A DNA stretch of 64,000 bases from Streptomyces sp. B21-105 (GCF_036898465.1 NZ_JARUMJ010000001.1:3472001-3536000), one strand, 5' to 3'. Counted from the first letter of the stretch, positions 52,268 to 62,490 are shown. Notes: generated from the sequence alone by a model not told the origin. Translations and numbers: made by a program.

Positions 52268-55200
52268 TCACCGGAACGCGCTGACCGGCTCCTCGGGCTC
52301 GGCCGCGCCGACGAAGGTCCGCCACAGCCGCGCGTAGCGTCCGTCCAGGGCGAGGAGCTCGTCGTGGGTGCCGTCCTCGACGACCCGGCCGTGGTCCATG
52401 ACCACCACCCGGTCCGCGCGGGCGGCGGTGGTCAGCCGGTGGGCGACCACGAGCGTGGTGCGGCGGCCCGTCAGACGGTCGGTGGCCTGGTTGACCTGGG
52501 CCTCCGTCGCCAGGTCGAGGGCGGCCGTGGCCTCGTCGAGGAGCAGGACGTCCGGGTCGACGAGTTCGGCGCGGGCCAGCGCGATCAGCTGGCGCTGGCC
52601 GGCGGAGAGGTTGCGGCCGCGCTCGGCGACCTCGTGGAGGTAGCCGCCGTCGAGCGTGGCGATCATCTCGTGCGCGCCGACCGCCCGCGCCGCCGCCTCC
52701 ACCTCGGCGTCGGAGGCGTCCGGCCGGCCGTAGGCGATCGCGTCGCGGACGGTGCCGGGGAACAGGTACGCCTCCTGCGGCACGACGCCCAGCCGGTGAC
52801 GGTACGAGGTCAGGTCGAGGGAGCGCAGGTCCCGGCCGTCCACGGTGACCCGGCCGCCCGTCGGGTCGTAGAACCGGGCCACCAGCTTGACCAGGGTCGA
52901 CTTGCCGGCGCCGGTCTCGCCGACGAACGCGACGGTCTGGCCGGCCGGGATGCGCAGGTCGATCCCGCTGAGGGCCTCCTCCTCCCTGCCGTAGCGGAAG
53001 CGGACGTCCTCGAAGGCGATCTCGCCGCTCAGCGAGCGCACCTCGTGCGGCCGGTCGGCGGACCGCGTGGACGTGGGCTCGCGGAGCAGTTCCTGGATGC
53101 GGCCCAGCGAGACGGTCGCCTGCTGGTAGCCGTCGAAGACCTGCGAGAGCTGCTGCACGGGGGCGAAGAACAGGTCGATGTAGAGCAGGTAGGCCACCAG
53201 CGCGCCAGTGGTGAGGGTCGCCGCGTCGATCCGTCCCGCGCCCGCGATCAGCACGGCCGCCGCCGCGACCGAGGACAGCAGCTGCACGAACGGGAAGTAG
53301 ACCGAGATGAGCCACTGGCCCCGGATGCGCGCCTCGCGGTAGCTGTCGGAGCGCTCCGCGAACCGTGCCGCGCCGTCCCGCTCGCGGCGGAAGGCCTGCA
53401 CGATCCGCAGCCCGGACACCGACTCCTGGAGGTCGGCGTTGACCGTCGACACCCGCTCGCGGGCCAGCTCGTACGCCTTCACGCTGGCCTTGCGGAAGAA
53501 GTAGGTGGCGATGATCAGCGGCGGTAGCGTCGCGAAGACGACCAGCGCCAGCTGCACGTCGATCACCAGCAGGGCGACCATGATGCCGAAGAAGGTGACG
53601 ACGGAGACGAAGGCGGTGACCAGTCCGGTCTGCAGGAATGTGGACAGGGCGTCGACGTCCGTCGTCATCCTCGTCATGATCCGGCCGGTCAGCTCCCGCT
53701 CGTAGTAGTCGAGGCCGAGCCGCTGGAGCTGGGCGAAGATCTTCAGCCGGAGCGTGTAGAGGACGCGCTCGCCGGTGCGTCCCGTCATCCGGATCTCACC
53801 GGTCTGCGCGGCCCACTGCGCGCCCACCGCCAGCAGGGCGAGCAGAGAGGCCGCCCAGACGGCGCCCAGGGCCGCCTGTGACACGCCCTCGTCGATGCCG
53901 TGCCGGATCATCACCGGCAGCAGCAGGCCCATCCCGGCGTCGGTGGCGACCAGCGCGAGGCTGACGAGGAGCGGCGCGCCGAAGCCGTTCAGCAGCCTGC
54001 GCAGGCCGTACGACGCCTCCGGCCGGACCGCCTGCCGTTCGTCGACGTCGGGGGTGTCGGCGGCCGGGGGCAGCGCCTCGACCTGGGCGAGCAGCTCGGG
54101 GGTGGCGGGCGTGCCGGACAGCGCAGTGTCCTTCGGCTCGCGGTCGCCGGTCCACAGCCGGGGGGTGACCCCGCGCTCGGCGTCGAACTCGGCGTCCAGC
54201 TCGTCGCGGACGGAGGTGTCCTCGCCGGGGTCCGCGGGCTGGGCGTGGCCGGGCGAGACGCCGCCGAGCTCGTCGGGGTCGGTGAGCAGCCGGCGGTAGA
54301 GCGCGGAGCGTTCCTGCAGCTCCTCGTGGGTGCCGACGTCGGCGAGCCGACCGGCGTCGAGGACGGCGATGCGGTCGGCGAGGCCCAGGGTGGAGCGGCG
54401 GTGGGCGATCAGCAGCGTGGTGCGGCCCTGCATGACCTGCCCCAGCGCCTCGTGGATCTCGTGCTCGACGGCGGCGTCCACGGCGGAGGTGGCGTCGTCG
54501 AGGACCAGCAGGCGCGGGTCGGAGAGGATCGCGCGGGCGAGCGCGACGCGCTGGCGCTGGCCGCCGGAGAGGGTGAGGCCGTGCTCGCCGACCTTGGTGT
54601 CGTAGCCCGCGGGCAGCTCGGCGACGAACCGGTCGGCCTGGGCGGCGCGGGCGGCGGCCTCGATCTCCTCCTGGGTGGCGTCGGGGCGGCCGTAGGCGAT
54701 GTTGGCGCGGATGGTGTCGGAGAAGAGGAAGGAGTCCTCGGGGACCAGGCCGATCGCGGCCCGCAGCGAGTCGAGGGTGAGCTCGCGCACGTCATGGCCG
54801 CCGATGAGGACCGCGCCCCGGGTGACGTCGTAGAAGCGGGGCAGCAGCAGCGAGACCGTGGATTTGCCGGAGCCGGAGGAGCCGACGACGGCGAGGGTCT
54901 CGCCGGGGCGGATCTCGAAGCTGAGGCCGTCGAGGACGGGACGCTCGGGGTCGTAGCCGAAGGAGACGTCGTCGAACTCGACGGTCGCCGGGGCGTCCGC
55001 GGGGAGCGCCTTGGCGCCGTCCTGCATCGACGGTTCGGTGTCGATGAGCTCCAGGACGCGCTCGGTGCCCGCGCGGGCCTGCTGGCCGACGGTGAGGACC
55101 ACGGCCAGCATCCGGACCGGGCCGACGAGCTGGGCGAGGTAGGTGGAGAAGGCGACGAACGTGCCGAGGGTGATGTGGCCGCGCACGGCCAGCCAGCCGC

Positions 55201-55987
55201 CGAGCGCCAGCATCGCGACCTGGCCGAGGGCGGGCACGGCCTGCAGGGCGGGGGTGTAGGCGGCGTTCAGGCGGATCGTGCGCAGCCGCCCGGCGAAGAG
55301 CCGGCGGCCCACCTCGCGGAGCTTGCCGGTCTCCTGCTCCTCCTGCCCGAAGCCCTTCACCACGCGTACGCCGCTGACGGCGCCGTCGACCACGCCCGCC
55401 ACGGCCGCCGCCTGGGCCTGTGCGTACCAGGTGGCGGGGTGGAGTTTGGTCCGGCTGCGCCCCGCGATGTACGCGAGGGCGGGCGCGACGGCGAGGGCGA
55501 CCAGGGTGAGCGGGAGCGACAGCCACGCCATGATCACCAGGGAGATCAGGAAGAGCAGCAGGTTCCCGATGGTCATCGGGAGCATGAAGAGCAGGCCCTG
55601 GATCAGCTGGAGGTCGCTGGTCGCGCGGCCGACGACCTGGCCGGTGGACAGCTCGTCCTGGCGGCGGCCGTCGAGCCGGGTGATCGTCTCGAACATGTCG
55701 GTCCGCAGGTCGTGCTGGACGTCGAGGGCGAGACGGCCGCCGTAGTAGCGGCGGACGTAGGTGGAGGCGTAGACGAGGACGGCGGCGCCGAGGAGGGCGC
55801 CCGCCCAGGGGGCCATGTCACGGGAGTGGTCGCCGATGACGTCGTCGATGATCACCTTGGTGACCAGCGGGACCAGCGCCATGACGGCCATGCCGAGCAG
55901 CGAGGAGCCGAGGGCCAGGGCGAGGTCCGCAGGGTGGCGCCGGGCGTATCCCGCCAGCCGTCGTGCCCATCCCCGTTGCTCGCCCAC
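52268..55987 (-). CDS. fused ABC exporter (TM-NBD-TM-NBD)
   Basis: Encodes 1239 residues, two complete ABC exporter halves in one chain. First half: six membrane helices, Walker [10 protein letters not shown] (about residue 368), signature LSGGQRQR (about 472), Walker [13 protein letters not shown] with Asp in place of the catalytic Glu. A charged linker with low complexity (about 590-660) leads to the second half: six helices, Walker [10 protein letters not shown] (about 1022), signature LSAGQRQ, Walker [13 protein letters not shown] with Glu. One ATP site is thus predicted inactive, as in heterodimeric multidrug/lipid exporters. GTG 55987 with GGAGG upstream is chosen; an ATG at 56056 has no such site. 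Substrate unknown; likely drug, lipid or siderophore-related. Confidence 0.93.
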   Translation of the reverse strand: MGEQRGWARRLAGYARRHPADLALALGSSLLGMAVMALVPLVTKVIIDDVIGDHSRDMAPWAGALLGAAVLVYASTYVRRYYGGRLALDVQHDLRTDMFETITRLDGRRQDELSTGQVVGRATSDLQLIQGLLFMLPMTIGNLLLFLISLVIMAWLSLPLTLVALAVAPALAYIAGRSRTKLHPATWYAQAQAAAVAGVVDGAVSGVRVVKGFGQEEQETGKLREVGRRLFAGRLRTIRLNAAYTPALQAVPALGQVAMLALGGWLAVRGHITLGTFVAFSTYLAQLVGPVRMLAVVLTVGQQARAGTERVLELIDTEPSMQDGAKALPADAPATVEFDDVSFGYDPERPVLDGLSFEIRPGETLAVVGSSGSGKSTVSLLLPRFYDVTRGAVLIGGHDVRELTLDSLRAAIGLVPEDSFLFSDTIRANIAYGRPDATQEEIEAAARAAQADRFVAELPAGYDTKVGEHGLTLSGGQRQRVALARAILSDPRLLVLDDATSAVDAAVEHEIHEALGQVMQGRTTLLIAHRRSTLGLADRIAVLDAGRLADVGTHEELQERSALYRRLLTDPDELGGVSPGHAQPADPGEDTSVRDELDAEFDAERGVTPRLWTGDREPKDTALSGTPATPELLAQVEALPPAADTPDVDERQAVRPEASYGLRRLLNGFGAPLLVSLALVATDAGMGLLLPVMIRHGIDEGVSQAALGAVWAASLLALLAVGAQWAAQTGEIRMTGRTGERVLYTLRLKIFAQLQRLGLDYYERELTGRIMTRMTTDVDALSTFLQTGLVTAFVSVVTFFGIMVALLVIDVQLALVVFATLPPLIIATYFFRKASVKAYELARERVSTVNADLQESVSGLRIVQAFRRERDGAARFAERSDSYREARIRGQWLISVYFPFVQLLSSVAAAAVLIAGAGRIDAATLTTGALVAYLLYIDLFFAPVQQLSQVFDGYQQATVSLGRIQELLREPTSTRSADRPHEVRSLSGEIAFEDVRFRYGREEEALSGIDLRIPAGQTVAFVGETGAGKSTLVKLVARFYDPTGGRVTVDGRDLRSLDLTSYRHRLGVVPQEAYLFPGTVRDAIAYGRPDASDAEVEAAARAVGAHEMIATLDGGYLHEVAERGRNLSAGQRQLIALARAELVDPDVLLLDEATAALDLATEAQVNQATDRLTGRRTTLVVAHRLTTAARADRVVVMDHGRVVEDGTHDELLALDGRYARLWRTFVGAAEPEEPVSAFR

Positions 55988-56159
55988 GCCGGTGCCTCCG
56001 CTTCCTCGAATTCCTCGGACAGACCTGATCGCATCTGATCTACCGGAAGGCACCAACGTCCGGAGGTGCGGATTTCATCCCTCCGCGTGCCTGGCGCGTC
56101 CATCCTCTCCTCGGCCTCCCCTCGGCGCACGGGGCACGCCTGCGGAGACCACGAACGGT

Positions 56160-56202
56160 CACCGGCCCGTCACCGGGGCATTGCCGCGGTGACGGGCCGG
56201 TG
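56160..56202 (-). terminator. terminator of the serine hydrolase gene
   Basis: Perfect 16-bp stem CACCGGCCCGTCACCG / CGGTGACGGGCCGGTG with an 11-base loop, 38 bases past the stop of the gene at 56241 and before the ABC exporter start. Confidence 0.9.
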
Positions 56203-56240
56203 CCCGACGGACGGGATCACGCACGCGGGCGCGCTCTCGC

Positions 56241-57095
56241 TCAGGAGGCGGCCAGGTCCTTGTGGACGACCTTGGCGACGCCCTGGATGGTTGCTATGCC
56301 GTAGTTCATGGTGCTGTTGCCGTGCGTGAGGACGGTCATCACGTAGTCGTGGCCGCCGCCCTTGAACGTGCCGACGCTGTGCACCCGCCAGCCCTGCGTG
56401 GCACGCGACAGCCAGCCGTTCTTGACGTGCCAGGACACGTTCGCGGGCCGGCCGTACGGGGTGCCCCAGCGCTGCGCCGAGACGACCTTGCCCATCAGGG
56501 TGGTGACGTAGGAGCGGGAGGCGTCGGTCAGCACCGTGTTGTGGGCGTGGATCAGTTTGAGCAGCTTCTGCTCGTCGGTGACGGTGATCTGGGTCAGTCC
56601 CCAGTAGTTGTTCGCGCCGGGCTTGGTCTGCGTCATCTTCGCGGCCGTCAGGAACTTCTTGATCTTCGTCACGCCGAGCTGCTTCCACAGGGTGGAGGTG
56701 GAGGCGTTGTCCGACTTGGTGATCATGGCGGTGGCGAGCGACTTCTCGCGGCTGGTCAGCGCGCGGCGGCTGTTCTGCGCGTCCCACAGCAGCGCGGACA
56801 GGACGGTCACCTTGACCACACTGGCCGAGTCGTAGGCGGTGGAGGCGCGCAGGGTGCAGGTGGTGTTCGTGGTGCGGTCGTAGAGACCGACGGCGATCGT
56901 GCCCTTGCGGCCCACCAGCGCGGCGGTGATGTCCTTCTTCAGCTTGGCGGCGAGAGCGGCCTTGCTGGACGTGCACGTGACGGTGGGCGTGGCGGCGGAG
57001 GCGGGCGCGGCGGTGGCCACGCCGGTGATGAGGACGGCGGCGCCGAGCGCCGTGGCGACCAGTCCCCTTCTGCGACTTGCGGTCCAGTGAGTCAT
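56241..57095 (-). CDS. secreted class A beta-lactamase-like serine hydrolase
   Basis: Encodes 284 residues: signal peptide with twin arginines (TASRRRGLVATALGAAVL, possible Tat), cleavage near ASA (34). Beta-lactamase-fold motifs: Ser92-V-V-Lys95 (SxxK), Ser128-Asp-Asn (SDN) and Lys225-Asn-Gly in place of KTG. The usual omega-loop ExxLN is not clear. It could be a beta-lactamase relative, a penicillin-interacting protein or an esterase. ATG 57095 chosen for the signal peptide. No partner genes. Confidence 0.87.
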   Translation of the reverse strand: MTHWTASRRRGLVATALGAAVLITGVATAAPASAATPTVTCTSSKAALAAKLKKDITAALVGRKGTIAVGLYDRTTNTTCTLRASTAYDSASVVKVTVLSALLWDAQNSRRALTSREKSLATAMITKSDNASTSTLWKQLGVTKIKKFLTAAKMTQTKPGANNYWGLTQITVTDEQKLLKLIHAHNTVLTDASRSYVTTLMGKVVSAQRWGTPYGRPANVSWHVKNGWLSRATQGWRVHSVGTFKGGGHDYVMTVLTHGNSTMNYGIATIQGVAKVVHKDLAAS

Positions 57096-57248
57096 GCGAG
57101 GTTGACCCACACACCTGACCGATAGTTGTACCCGTGTTCGAGCTACGGGAGTTCGTGACACGTTCGTCGCGAGGCGGAGACAAATCGCGCACCACGAGGG
57201 GGAGTTCGCGCCACGACGGAGGTGCTCTCACCGGTTTTCAGCCGCCCA

Positions 57249-57296
57249 CAGCTGGTCCCGCAGCCGGTCCCACGGCCGGCCCCACAGCCGGTCCCC
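57249..57296. repeat. 12-base tandem repeat upstream of the glycosyltransferase
   Basis: Four imperfect copies of CAGCCGGTCCCA (57249, 57261, 57273, 57285) lie 44 bases before the glycosyltransferase start, in the divergent promoter region. Confidence 0.7.
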
Positions 57297-57339
57297 AGGT
57301 GGAGCACAGCCCTCGCTCATCGGCCGTGCGCATCGTGCA

Positions 57340-59616
57340 GTGGTGACATCTGCGACCGATCCCCTCCCCCGCCCGCCGGCGACTCCCGCGGGGTCCGCCC
57401 CCGGGTCCGCCGGGCCCCTCGCCGGAACCTCCGCCGGGTCCGCCCCCGTGTCCCCGGCGCCCCCTTCCCCTCCCCCGCCGGAGAAGGCGCCCCGCTGGTC
57501 GCTGCCCGCGCTGCTCGCGATCCTGGCCCTGGCGGGGGTGCTGTACGGCTGGAACCTGTCCGGCAACAGCCTCAACAGCTTCTACAGCGCCGCCGTCTAC
57601 AGCGGCACGCAGAGCTGGAAGGCGTGGTTCTTCGGCTCGCTCGACGCCGGGAACTTCCTCACCGTCGACAAGCCGCCGTTCGCGCTCATGATCATGGGCC
57701 TGTCCTGCCGGGTTCTCGGCTTCGGCACCTGGCAGATGATGGTCCCGGAGATCGCGGCGGCGCTGGGCACGATCTGGATCCTGCACGCGTCCGTGAAGCG
57801 GGCGTTCGGGCATGTCGCGGCAGCTGTCGCGGCTCTGGTGCTGGCGCTGACGCCGATCACCGTCGCCATCAACCGCGACAACAACCCCGACACGATCCTC
57901 GTCCTGCTGATGGTGGCGGGCGCCGCGCTCGCCCTGCGCGCCACCCGTGACGACAGGCTGCTGCCGGTCATCGGCTCCGCGGTCTGCTTCGGCCTGGCCT
58001 TCAACACCAAGATGCTCCAGGGTTACATCGCCCTGCCCGCCGTCTTCGCCGTGTACCTGTACGCGTCGGGGCTCGGCTGGCGGAAGAAGGCCGTCAACCT
58101 GGCGCTGGCAGCCGTGGCGCTGGCCGTGTCGAGCTTCTGGTGGGCGACGGCGGTCTCTCTGGTGCCGGCCGACGACCGCCCCTACATCGGCGGTTCGACC
58201 GACGGCAGCGCCTGGGACCTGATCATGGGCTACAACGGCCTCGGCCGGGTCCTCGGCGGCGAGGGCAACGGCGGGGGCGGCGGAGGCGGGGGCGGCACCT
58301 TCGCCGGGACCGCGGGCGTCGGCCGGATGTTCAACGACGTCCTCGGCGGCCAGATCTCCTGGCTGATCCCGTTCGCGGGCGTGGCGCTCGTCGCCGGCCT
58401 GGTGCGGTGCGGCAAGGCCCCGCGCACCGACGCGACCCGTGCAGCGCTGGTGATGTGGGGCGGCTGGCTCGTGCTGCACTACCTGACCTTCGCGCTGGCC
58501 GAGGGCACCATGCACCCCTACTACACGACCGCGCTCGCCCCGGGCATCGCCGCGCTGTGCGGGGGCGGCGGCGTCCTGCTGTGGCGTGCCTTCCGGGGCG
58601 GCGACGCCCGCTGGTCGTGGGTGCTGCCGGCGGGACTCGCGGTCACCGGCGTCTGGGCGATCGTGCTGCTGCGGCGGGCCACCGGCTGGAACACCTGGCT
58701 CTGGCCGGCGGTGGGCGTGGTCATGGTCCTCGCGCTCGTGGGCCTGCTCGTCCTGCGGTCCGCGAACTCGGGTACGAGGTTCCGGCTGCTCGGCGTGTCC
58801 GTCGCGGCGGCGCTCGTGGCGGCCCTCGCGGGTCCGACGGCGTACGCGGCCTCGCCGGCCTTCGGCTCCTCCGGCGGCATGATGGGCGGCACCAACCCGA
58901 CGGCGGGCCCCTCCACCGGCGGCGGCACGGGCGGTCCCGGCGGAGGCCGGGGCGGCTTCGGCGGGGGCGGCGGCAACAGCGGCGGCGGCCCCGGCGGCCA
59001 ACCACCGGGAACGGGCGGCACCCAGCAGAACGGAACGCAACAGGGCGGCCAGGCCGGCGGGGAGGCCCCCGGCGGCGGCAACGGCCGGATCACGCCGGGC
59101 GGCGGCACCGGCGAACTCCCGCAGGGCGGCGACGCGAGCGGCGCACCGGGCGGGCAGGACGGCCCCGGCGGAGGCGGCGTGGGCGGAGGCGGCGGCATGG
59201 GCGGCGCCGACAGCGGGCTGGTCTCGTACCTGGAGAAGAACCAGGACGGCGCCACCTGGCTGATCGCGGTGTCCAACTCGCAGAGCGCGGGGCAGCTGAT
59301 CCTCAGCACCGGCAAGCCCGTCATCTCGATGTTCGGCTTCACCGGCTCCGACAACGCGATGACGCTGACCCGGCTCAAGGAACTGGTGAAGAAGGGCGAG
59401 CTGCACTACATCCAGCTCGGCGGCGGTGGCGGTCCGGGCGGCGGCAACAACAGCCTGCTGGCCGAGATCACCACGTGGGTGCAGAAGAACGGCACGGCGG
59501 TGCAGGCGAGCGAGTACGGCGCGACGTCGACCTCCGAGGCCGGTTCCGAGGCCGACACATCCACCACGTCCACCGCATCCACCGTCTACCGGCTGGACGC
59601 CTCCGACGTGAGTTGA
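57340..59616 (+). CDS. membrane glycosyltransferase, GT39/ArnT-like (YkcB type)
   Basis: Encodes 758 residues. A proline-rich N-terminus (residues 1-48) is followed by about 11-12 membrane helices and the GT39/ArnT signature region LTVDKPPFALMIMGLSCRVLG (acidic catalytic Asp) and INRDNNPDT. A glycine-rich linker (about 515-630, mostly GG, GGG and GGPGG) then leads to a soluble C-terminal domain (SGLVSYLEKNQDGATWLIAV, KPVISMFGFTGSDNAMT, LHYIQLGGGG) of the type attached to YkcB proteins. It transfers a sugar from polyprenyl phosphate to an acceptor outside the cell. GTG 57340 or 57343 is the start; no ribosome site is seen. Confidence 0.88.
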   Translation: MVTSATDPLPRPPATPAGSAPGSAGPLAGTSAGSAPVSPAPPSPPPPEKAPRWSLPALLAILALAGVLYGWNLSGNSLNSFYSAAVYSGTQSWKAWFFGSLDAGNFLTVDKPPFALMIMGLSCRVLGFGTWQMMVPEIAAALGTIWILHASVKRAFGHVAAAVAALVLALTPITVAINRDNNPDTILVLLMVAGAALALRATRDDRLLPVIGSAVCFGLAFNTKMLQGYIALPAVFAVYLYASGLGWRKKAVNLALAAVALAVSSFWWATAVSLVPADDRPYIGGSTDGSAWDLIMGYNGLGRVLGGEGNGGGGGGGGGTFAGTAGVGRMFNDVLGGQISWLIPFAGVALVAGLVRCGKAPRTDATRAALVMWGGWLVLHYLTFALAEGTMHPYYTTALAPGIAALCGGGGVLLWRAFRGGDARWSWVLPAGLAVTGVWAIVLLRRATGWNTWLWPAVGVVMVLALVGLLVLRSANSGTRFRLLGVSVAAALVAALAGPTAYAASPAFGSSGGMMGGTNPTAGPSTGGGTGGPGGGRGGFGGGGGNSGGGPGGQPPGTGGTQQNGTQQGGQAGGEAPGGGNGRITPGGGTGELPQGGDASGAPGGQDGPGGGGVGGGGGMGGADSGLVSYLEKNQDGATWLIAVSNSQSAGQLILSTGKPVISMFGFTGSDNAMTLTRLKELVKKGELHYIQLGGGGGPGGGNNSLLAEITTWVQKNGTAVQASEYGATSTSEAGSEADTSTTSTASTVYRLDASDVS

Positions 59617-59645
59617 ACTGAACCGAACTGACACGCACATCCCCG

Positions 59646-59680
59646 ACGGCCTCCGACTCCCGGCTCGAGTCGGAGGCCGT
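59646..59680 (+). terminator. terminator of the glycosyltransferase gene
   Basis: Perfect 14-bp stem ACGGCCTCCGACTC / GAGTCGGAGGCCGT with a 7-base loop, followed by TTT, 29 bases after the stop at 59616. Confidence 0.92.
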
Positions 59681-59826
59681 TTACGCACGTCAACTCGCGT
59701 AGACAAAGGACAGTTTGCCGGTTCTCGTCATCTGAAAGACATGTCAGATTCATTGCCATGGCCGCATGTGCATGTCACTCTCCCGATTGCCGCCTTCAAT
59801 CAACCCGCGTAGATCGGACACCCCAC

Positions 59827-60633
59827 ATGCTGGCGACACGCATACGCCGATGGAAGTCGGTGGCGCTTGCCACCACTGCCGTCCTGGTCGGCATCACCGC
59901 CCCCACGCTCACCGCGACCCCCGCCGCGGCGACCACGACGGCCTACGACTCGACGTACTACAAGAACGCGGTCGGCAAGACGGGCGCGAGCCTGAAGTCC
60001 TCCCTGCACACGATCATCAGCGCCAACGTCTCGAAGATCTCGTACTCCGCGGTCTGGAACGCCCTGAAGGTCACCGACCAGGACCCGAACAACAGCAGCA
60101 ACGTGATCCTGCTGTACAGCGGCGTCTCACGGAGCAAGTCCCTCAACGGCGGGGACCTCGGCGACTGGAACCGCGAGCACACCTGGGCCAAGTCGCACGG
60201 CGACTTCGGCGAGGTGACCGGCCCCGGCACCGACCTGCACCACCTGCGCCCCGCGGACGTCCAGGTCAACAGCATCCGCGGCAACAAGGACTTCGACAAC
60301 GGCGGCAGCACCGTCTCGGGCGGCGGCGGCAGCCTCACCGACTCCGACTCCTTCGAGCCGCGTGACGCCGACAAGGGCGACGTGGCCCGCATGATCCTCT
60401 ACATGGCGGTCCGCTACGACGGCGGCGACGGCTTCGCCGACCTGGAGCCCAACGAGAAGGTCAACAACGGCAGCAACCCGTACATCGGCAAGCTCTCCGT
60501 GCTCAAGCAGTGGAACGACGAGGACCCGCCGAGCGCCTTCGAGGAGAAGCGCAACCAGACCATCTACGACACCTACCAGCACAACCGCAACCCGTTCATC
60601 GACCACCCGGAATGGGTCGAGGCGATCTGGTAG
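59827..60633 (+). CDS. secreted endonuclease I family protein
   Basis: Encodes 268 residues: signal peptide MLATRIRRWKSVALATTAVL to about residue 36 (AAA), then an Endonuclease_1 domain. Active-site segments DWNREHTWAKSHGDFG (His118) and GTDLHHLRPADVQVNSIRGN (His138/139, Asn148), followed by ARMILYMAVRYDG and QHNRNPFIDHPEWVEAIW. It is an extracellular non-specific DNase/RNase, useful for nutrient DNA. ATG 59827 starts the signal peptide; an ATG at 59758 in frame would add 23 non-signal residues. A TCTGA/TCAGA inverted repeat lies upstream near 59730. Confidence 0.92.
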   Translation: MLATRIRRWKSVALATTAVLVGITAPTLTATPAAATTTAYDSTYYKNAVGKTGASLKSSLHTIISANVSKISYSAVWNALKVTDQDPNNSSNVILLYSGVSRSKSLNGGDLGDWNREHTWAKSHGDFGEVTGPGTDLHHLRPADVQVNSIRGNKDFDNGGSTVSGGGGSLTDSDSFEPRDADKGDVARMILYMAVRYDGGDGFADLEPNEKVNNGSNPYIGKLSVLKQWNDEDPPSAFEEKRNQTIYDTYQHNRNPFIDHPEWVEAIW

Positions 60634-60669
60634 TCCGCCGCGGGGGCGGGCCGGGGCGTTCGGCGCGCC

Positions 60670-61346
60670 CTACTCCCCGCCCGCGCCGCGCGGAGCCCCG
60701 TACCAGCGCCACCGGGTGAGACGTGCGCGTCCCGGCAGCTCCCCCCGGCCGGTGGCCCACAGCAGAGTGGGCCACGGGTCGGTGTCCGCGGGGGCGTCGG
60801 GGAAGAGGCGGGCCAGCACCCGGCCACACAGACCGGCGTCCGGCTCCCACCGCACTCCCAGCCCCCCGGCGACGTCGTGCAGGTGCACCAGCGTCTCGAC
60901 GACGCCCATGGCGGCGAAGCCCTCGGGGTCGGAGGCCCGAAGACGTGGTGCGAGCGGACCGTCGCCGGGGTCGTGCGCACCATCGCCGCCAGCATCGCCC
61001 CGCAGGCCTCCAGCACCTGTGCGAGGCCCGCCGCCCCGGCCGCCCGGTCGGCGAAGACGACGTTCGCGGGACCGGCGGGATTCCGACGGCTCCAGACGAA
61101 CGGCACCTCGGCGTCCGACGACGGTTCCTCGGGCCCCAGTTGGGCGGCATAGGCGAAGAGATCGTCGGCGAGGTGCTCGACGGTCTCCCAGCAACTCCAT
61201 TCCAGGGAACCGGCCCTGACGTCCCAGCCGGCCTCCCGCGCGCCCCGGATCACGTCCGTCGCCCGCCGCACGGCCTCCCGCACGTCGTCGGCGGTGACGG
61301 GACCGGGATCGGGACCGGTGGCGGACGAGGGGTTCGCATCAGGCAT
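60670..61346 (-). pseudogene. maleylpyruvate-isomerase-N-like protein, frameshifted
   Basis: The gene starts at ATG 61346 (MPDANPSSATGPDPGP) and reads through GWDVRAGSLEWSCWETVEHL-ADDLFAYAAQL, typical of the mycothiol-dependent maleylpyruvate isomerase/DinB-like N-terminal fold. At about 60931-60940 the frame slips: ...VRSHHVFG continues in the next frame as SDPEGFAAMGVVETLVHLHD-VAGGLG and runs to a stop at 60670. Restoring one base there joins them into a normal protein of about 225 residues. A real mutation or an assembly error; the codon pattern stays good on both sides, so it is recent or artificial. Confidence 0.75.
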
Positions 61347-61765
61347 GGCGGGACCGTACCAACGATCAACATGTCCCGCCCGGCACGGGCCCACCCGGTC
61401 AGCAGTCCGCGTACCTTCTCGGCGGTCCGGTGGTGCTGATGCCGGGCGACGGCCTTCCCCGTCCGCACGGCCCCGCCATCCGCCCCCGACTCGACGGCCA
61501 TCGGGATCACGCAGTGCCGTACGACGTTGAACAGGGCAGCCGGCCGCAGCACCACGCCGAGGAGCTTCTGCTGCTCCCCGAGCGGCGCGGGCGCGACCAG
61601 GTCGGCACCGTCCACAAGCAGCCCGGCGGTCCGCAACTCCCGCCGCAGCGTGCCTTCTCCATCCGGTTCGACACCGCGCCACGGGTGGAAGCGCTCGGGC
61701 TCGGAGGTGACGGCACCCAGGTCCGTCTCGCCGGTCGCGGCGACGAGCAGCTGCGGCGAGGGTAG
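61250..61765 (-). pseudogene. possible coding relic of unknown family
   Basis: The frame reads QLLVAATGETDLGAVTSEPE, RFHPWRGVEPDGEGTLRREL, RTAGLLVDGADLVAPAPLGE, QQKLLGVVLRPAALFNVVRH, CVIPMAVESGADGG, RHQHHRTAEKVRGLLTGWAR with strong third-position GC, which looks protein-coding. But no ATG, GTG or TTG with a ribosome site opens it before 61636, and its 3-prime end runs about 100 bases into the next gene. I see no known domain. It may be a truncated gene or one with a sequence error. Confidence 0.35.
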
Positions 61766-61769
61766 CGGG

Positions 61770-62135
61770 TCAGACGCCGGGGTCCTCTTCCAGGACGGCG
61801 TCGGGGGCCTCGTCGTCGCGGGGCACAGGGATGCGTGCTCCCCTGCTCCGGGCGATGCGATGCACGTCGTGAAGTGATTCGGTCAATCGGGCCGCGAGGT
61901 AGCGGAGTTGGGGTGCGGTGGCCTTGCCGTCGCCCAGGAGATCGACGGCGTGACCGAGAAGGTCGTCGGCCATGCCGAGCTGCACGGCTTCGACGTCGTC
62001 GGCGAGGCGCGCGAGACGGCCGGTGCCGGAGTGGTCGGTGACGAGGTAGCAGGGCTTGCCGTCGAGGTTGGCCCAGGGGAGGAGACGGGGCCGGCTGACC
62101 GAGGGGACGGTCGCGTCGTGGCTGATGTAAATCAT
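61770..62135 (-). CDS. small helical protein (type B), unknown function
   Basis: Encodes 121 residues. Start MIYISHDATVPSVSRPRLLP with WANLDGKPCYLVTDHSGTGR, then helices LARLADDVEAVQLGMADDLL, GHAVDLLGDGKATAPQLRYL and AARLTESLHDVHRIARSRGA; the end is acidic. The helical part resembles the 88-residue product at 36670-36936. ATG 62135 overlaps the stop of the type A gene by 4 bases (ATGA), the same layout as in the other cassette. Related small genes occur repeatedly in Streptomyces genomes as far as I recall; their function is unknown. Confidence 0.8.
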   Translation of the reverse strand: MIYISHDATVPSVSRPRLLPWANLDGKPCYLVTDHSGTGRLARLADDVEAVQLGMADDLLGHAVDLLGDGKATAPQLRYLAARLTESLHDVHRIARSRGARIPVPRDDEAPDAVLEEDPGV

Positions 62136-62485
62136 GCGGCGGCCACCTCGGCCCCCCGGCTGCGGCGCGAGCCGACATCGACACCGTGGATGCGTCGGGG
62201 CCCCACGTCGATGCCGTGCACGGCGAGCCACAGGGTCCGACGGCGAGCACGCTGCCGCCTGGCCTGCCCACGCTGCTCGTGGGCAAGGAGATAGGGGCGG
62301 ACGAGCCGGGAGTCCTCGCCGCAGAGGGGGGTTGTGTGGGGGGAGGGGCGGTGGCAGGGTGCGACGGGCGAGGCAGGTACGGCGGCATGCAGTTCCCCTG
62401 CGCCGACGGAGAGCCGGTGCCGCCCGGAGGCGGGCCAGAGCAGCCGCAGCAGCGGCGCGATGAAGTGAGCGATATGGTGCAACAC
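62132..62485 (-). CDS. small protein with LVRPYL motif (type A), unknown function
   Basis: Encodes about 117 residues from GTG 62485 (GGAG 8 bases upstream); an alternative ATG at 62515 adds ten residues. Hydrophobic N-terminus VLHHIAHFIAPLLRLLWPAS, a variable proline/histidine-rich middle, then GEDSRLVRPYLLAHEQRGQA, an arginine-rich helix and the conserved end LWLAVHGIDVGPRRIHGVDV. Shares its plan and the LVRPYL motif with the protein at 36371-36673. The type B gene follows with a 4-base overlap, and the HTH/TPR regulator is divergent. Confidence 0.75.
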   Translation of the reverse strand: MLHHIAHFIAPLLRLLWPASGRHRLSVGAGELHAAVPASPVAPCHRPSPHTTPLCGEDSRLVRPYLLAHEQRGQARRQRARRRTLWLAVHGIDVGPRRIHGVDVGSRRSRGAEVAAA

Positions 62486-62490
62486 GTTCT

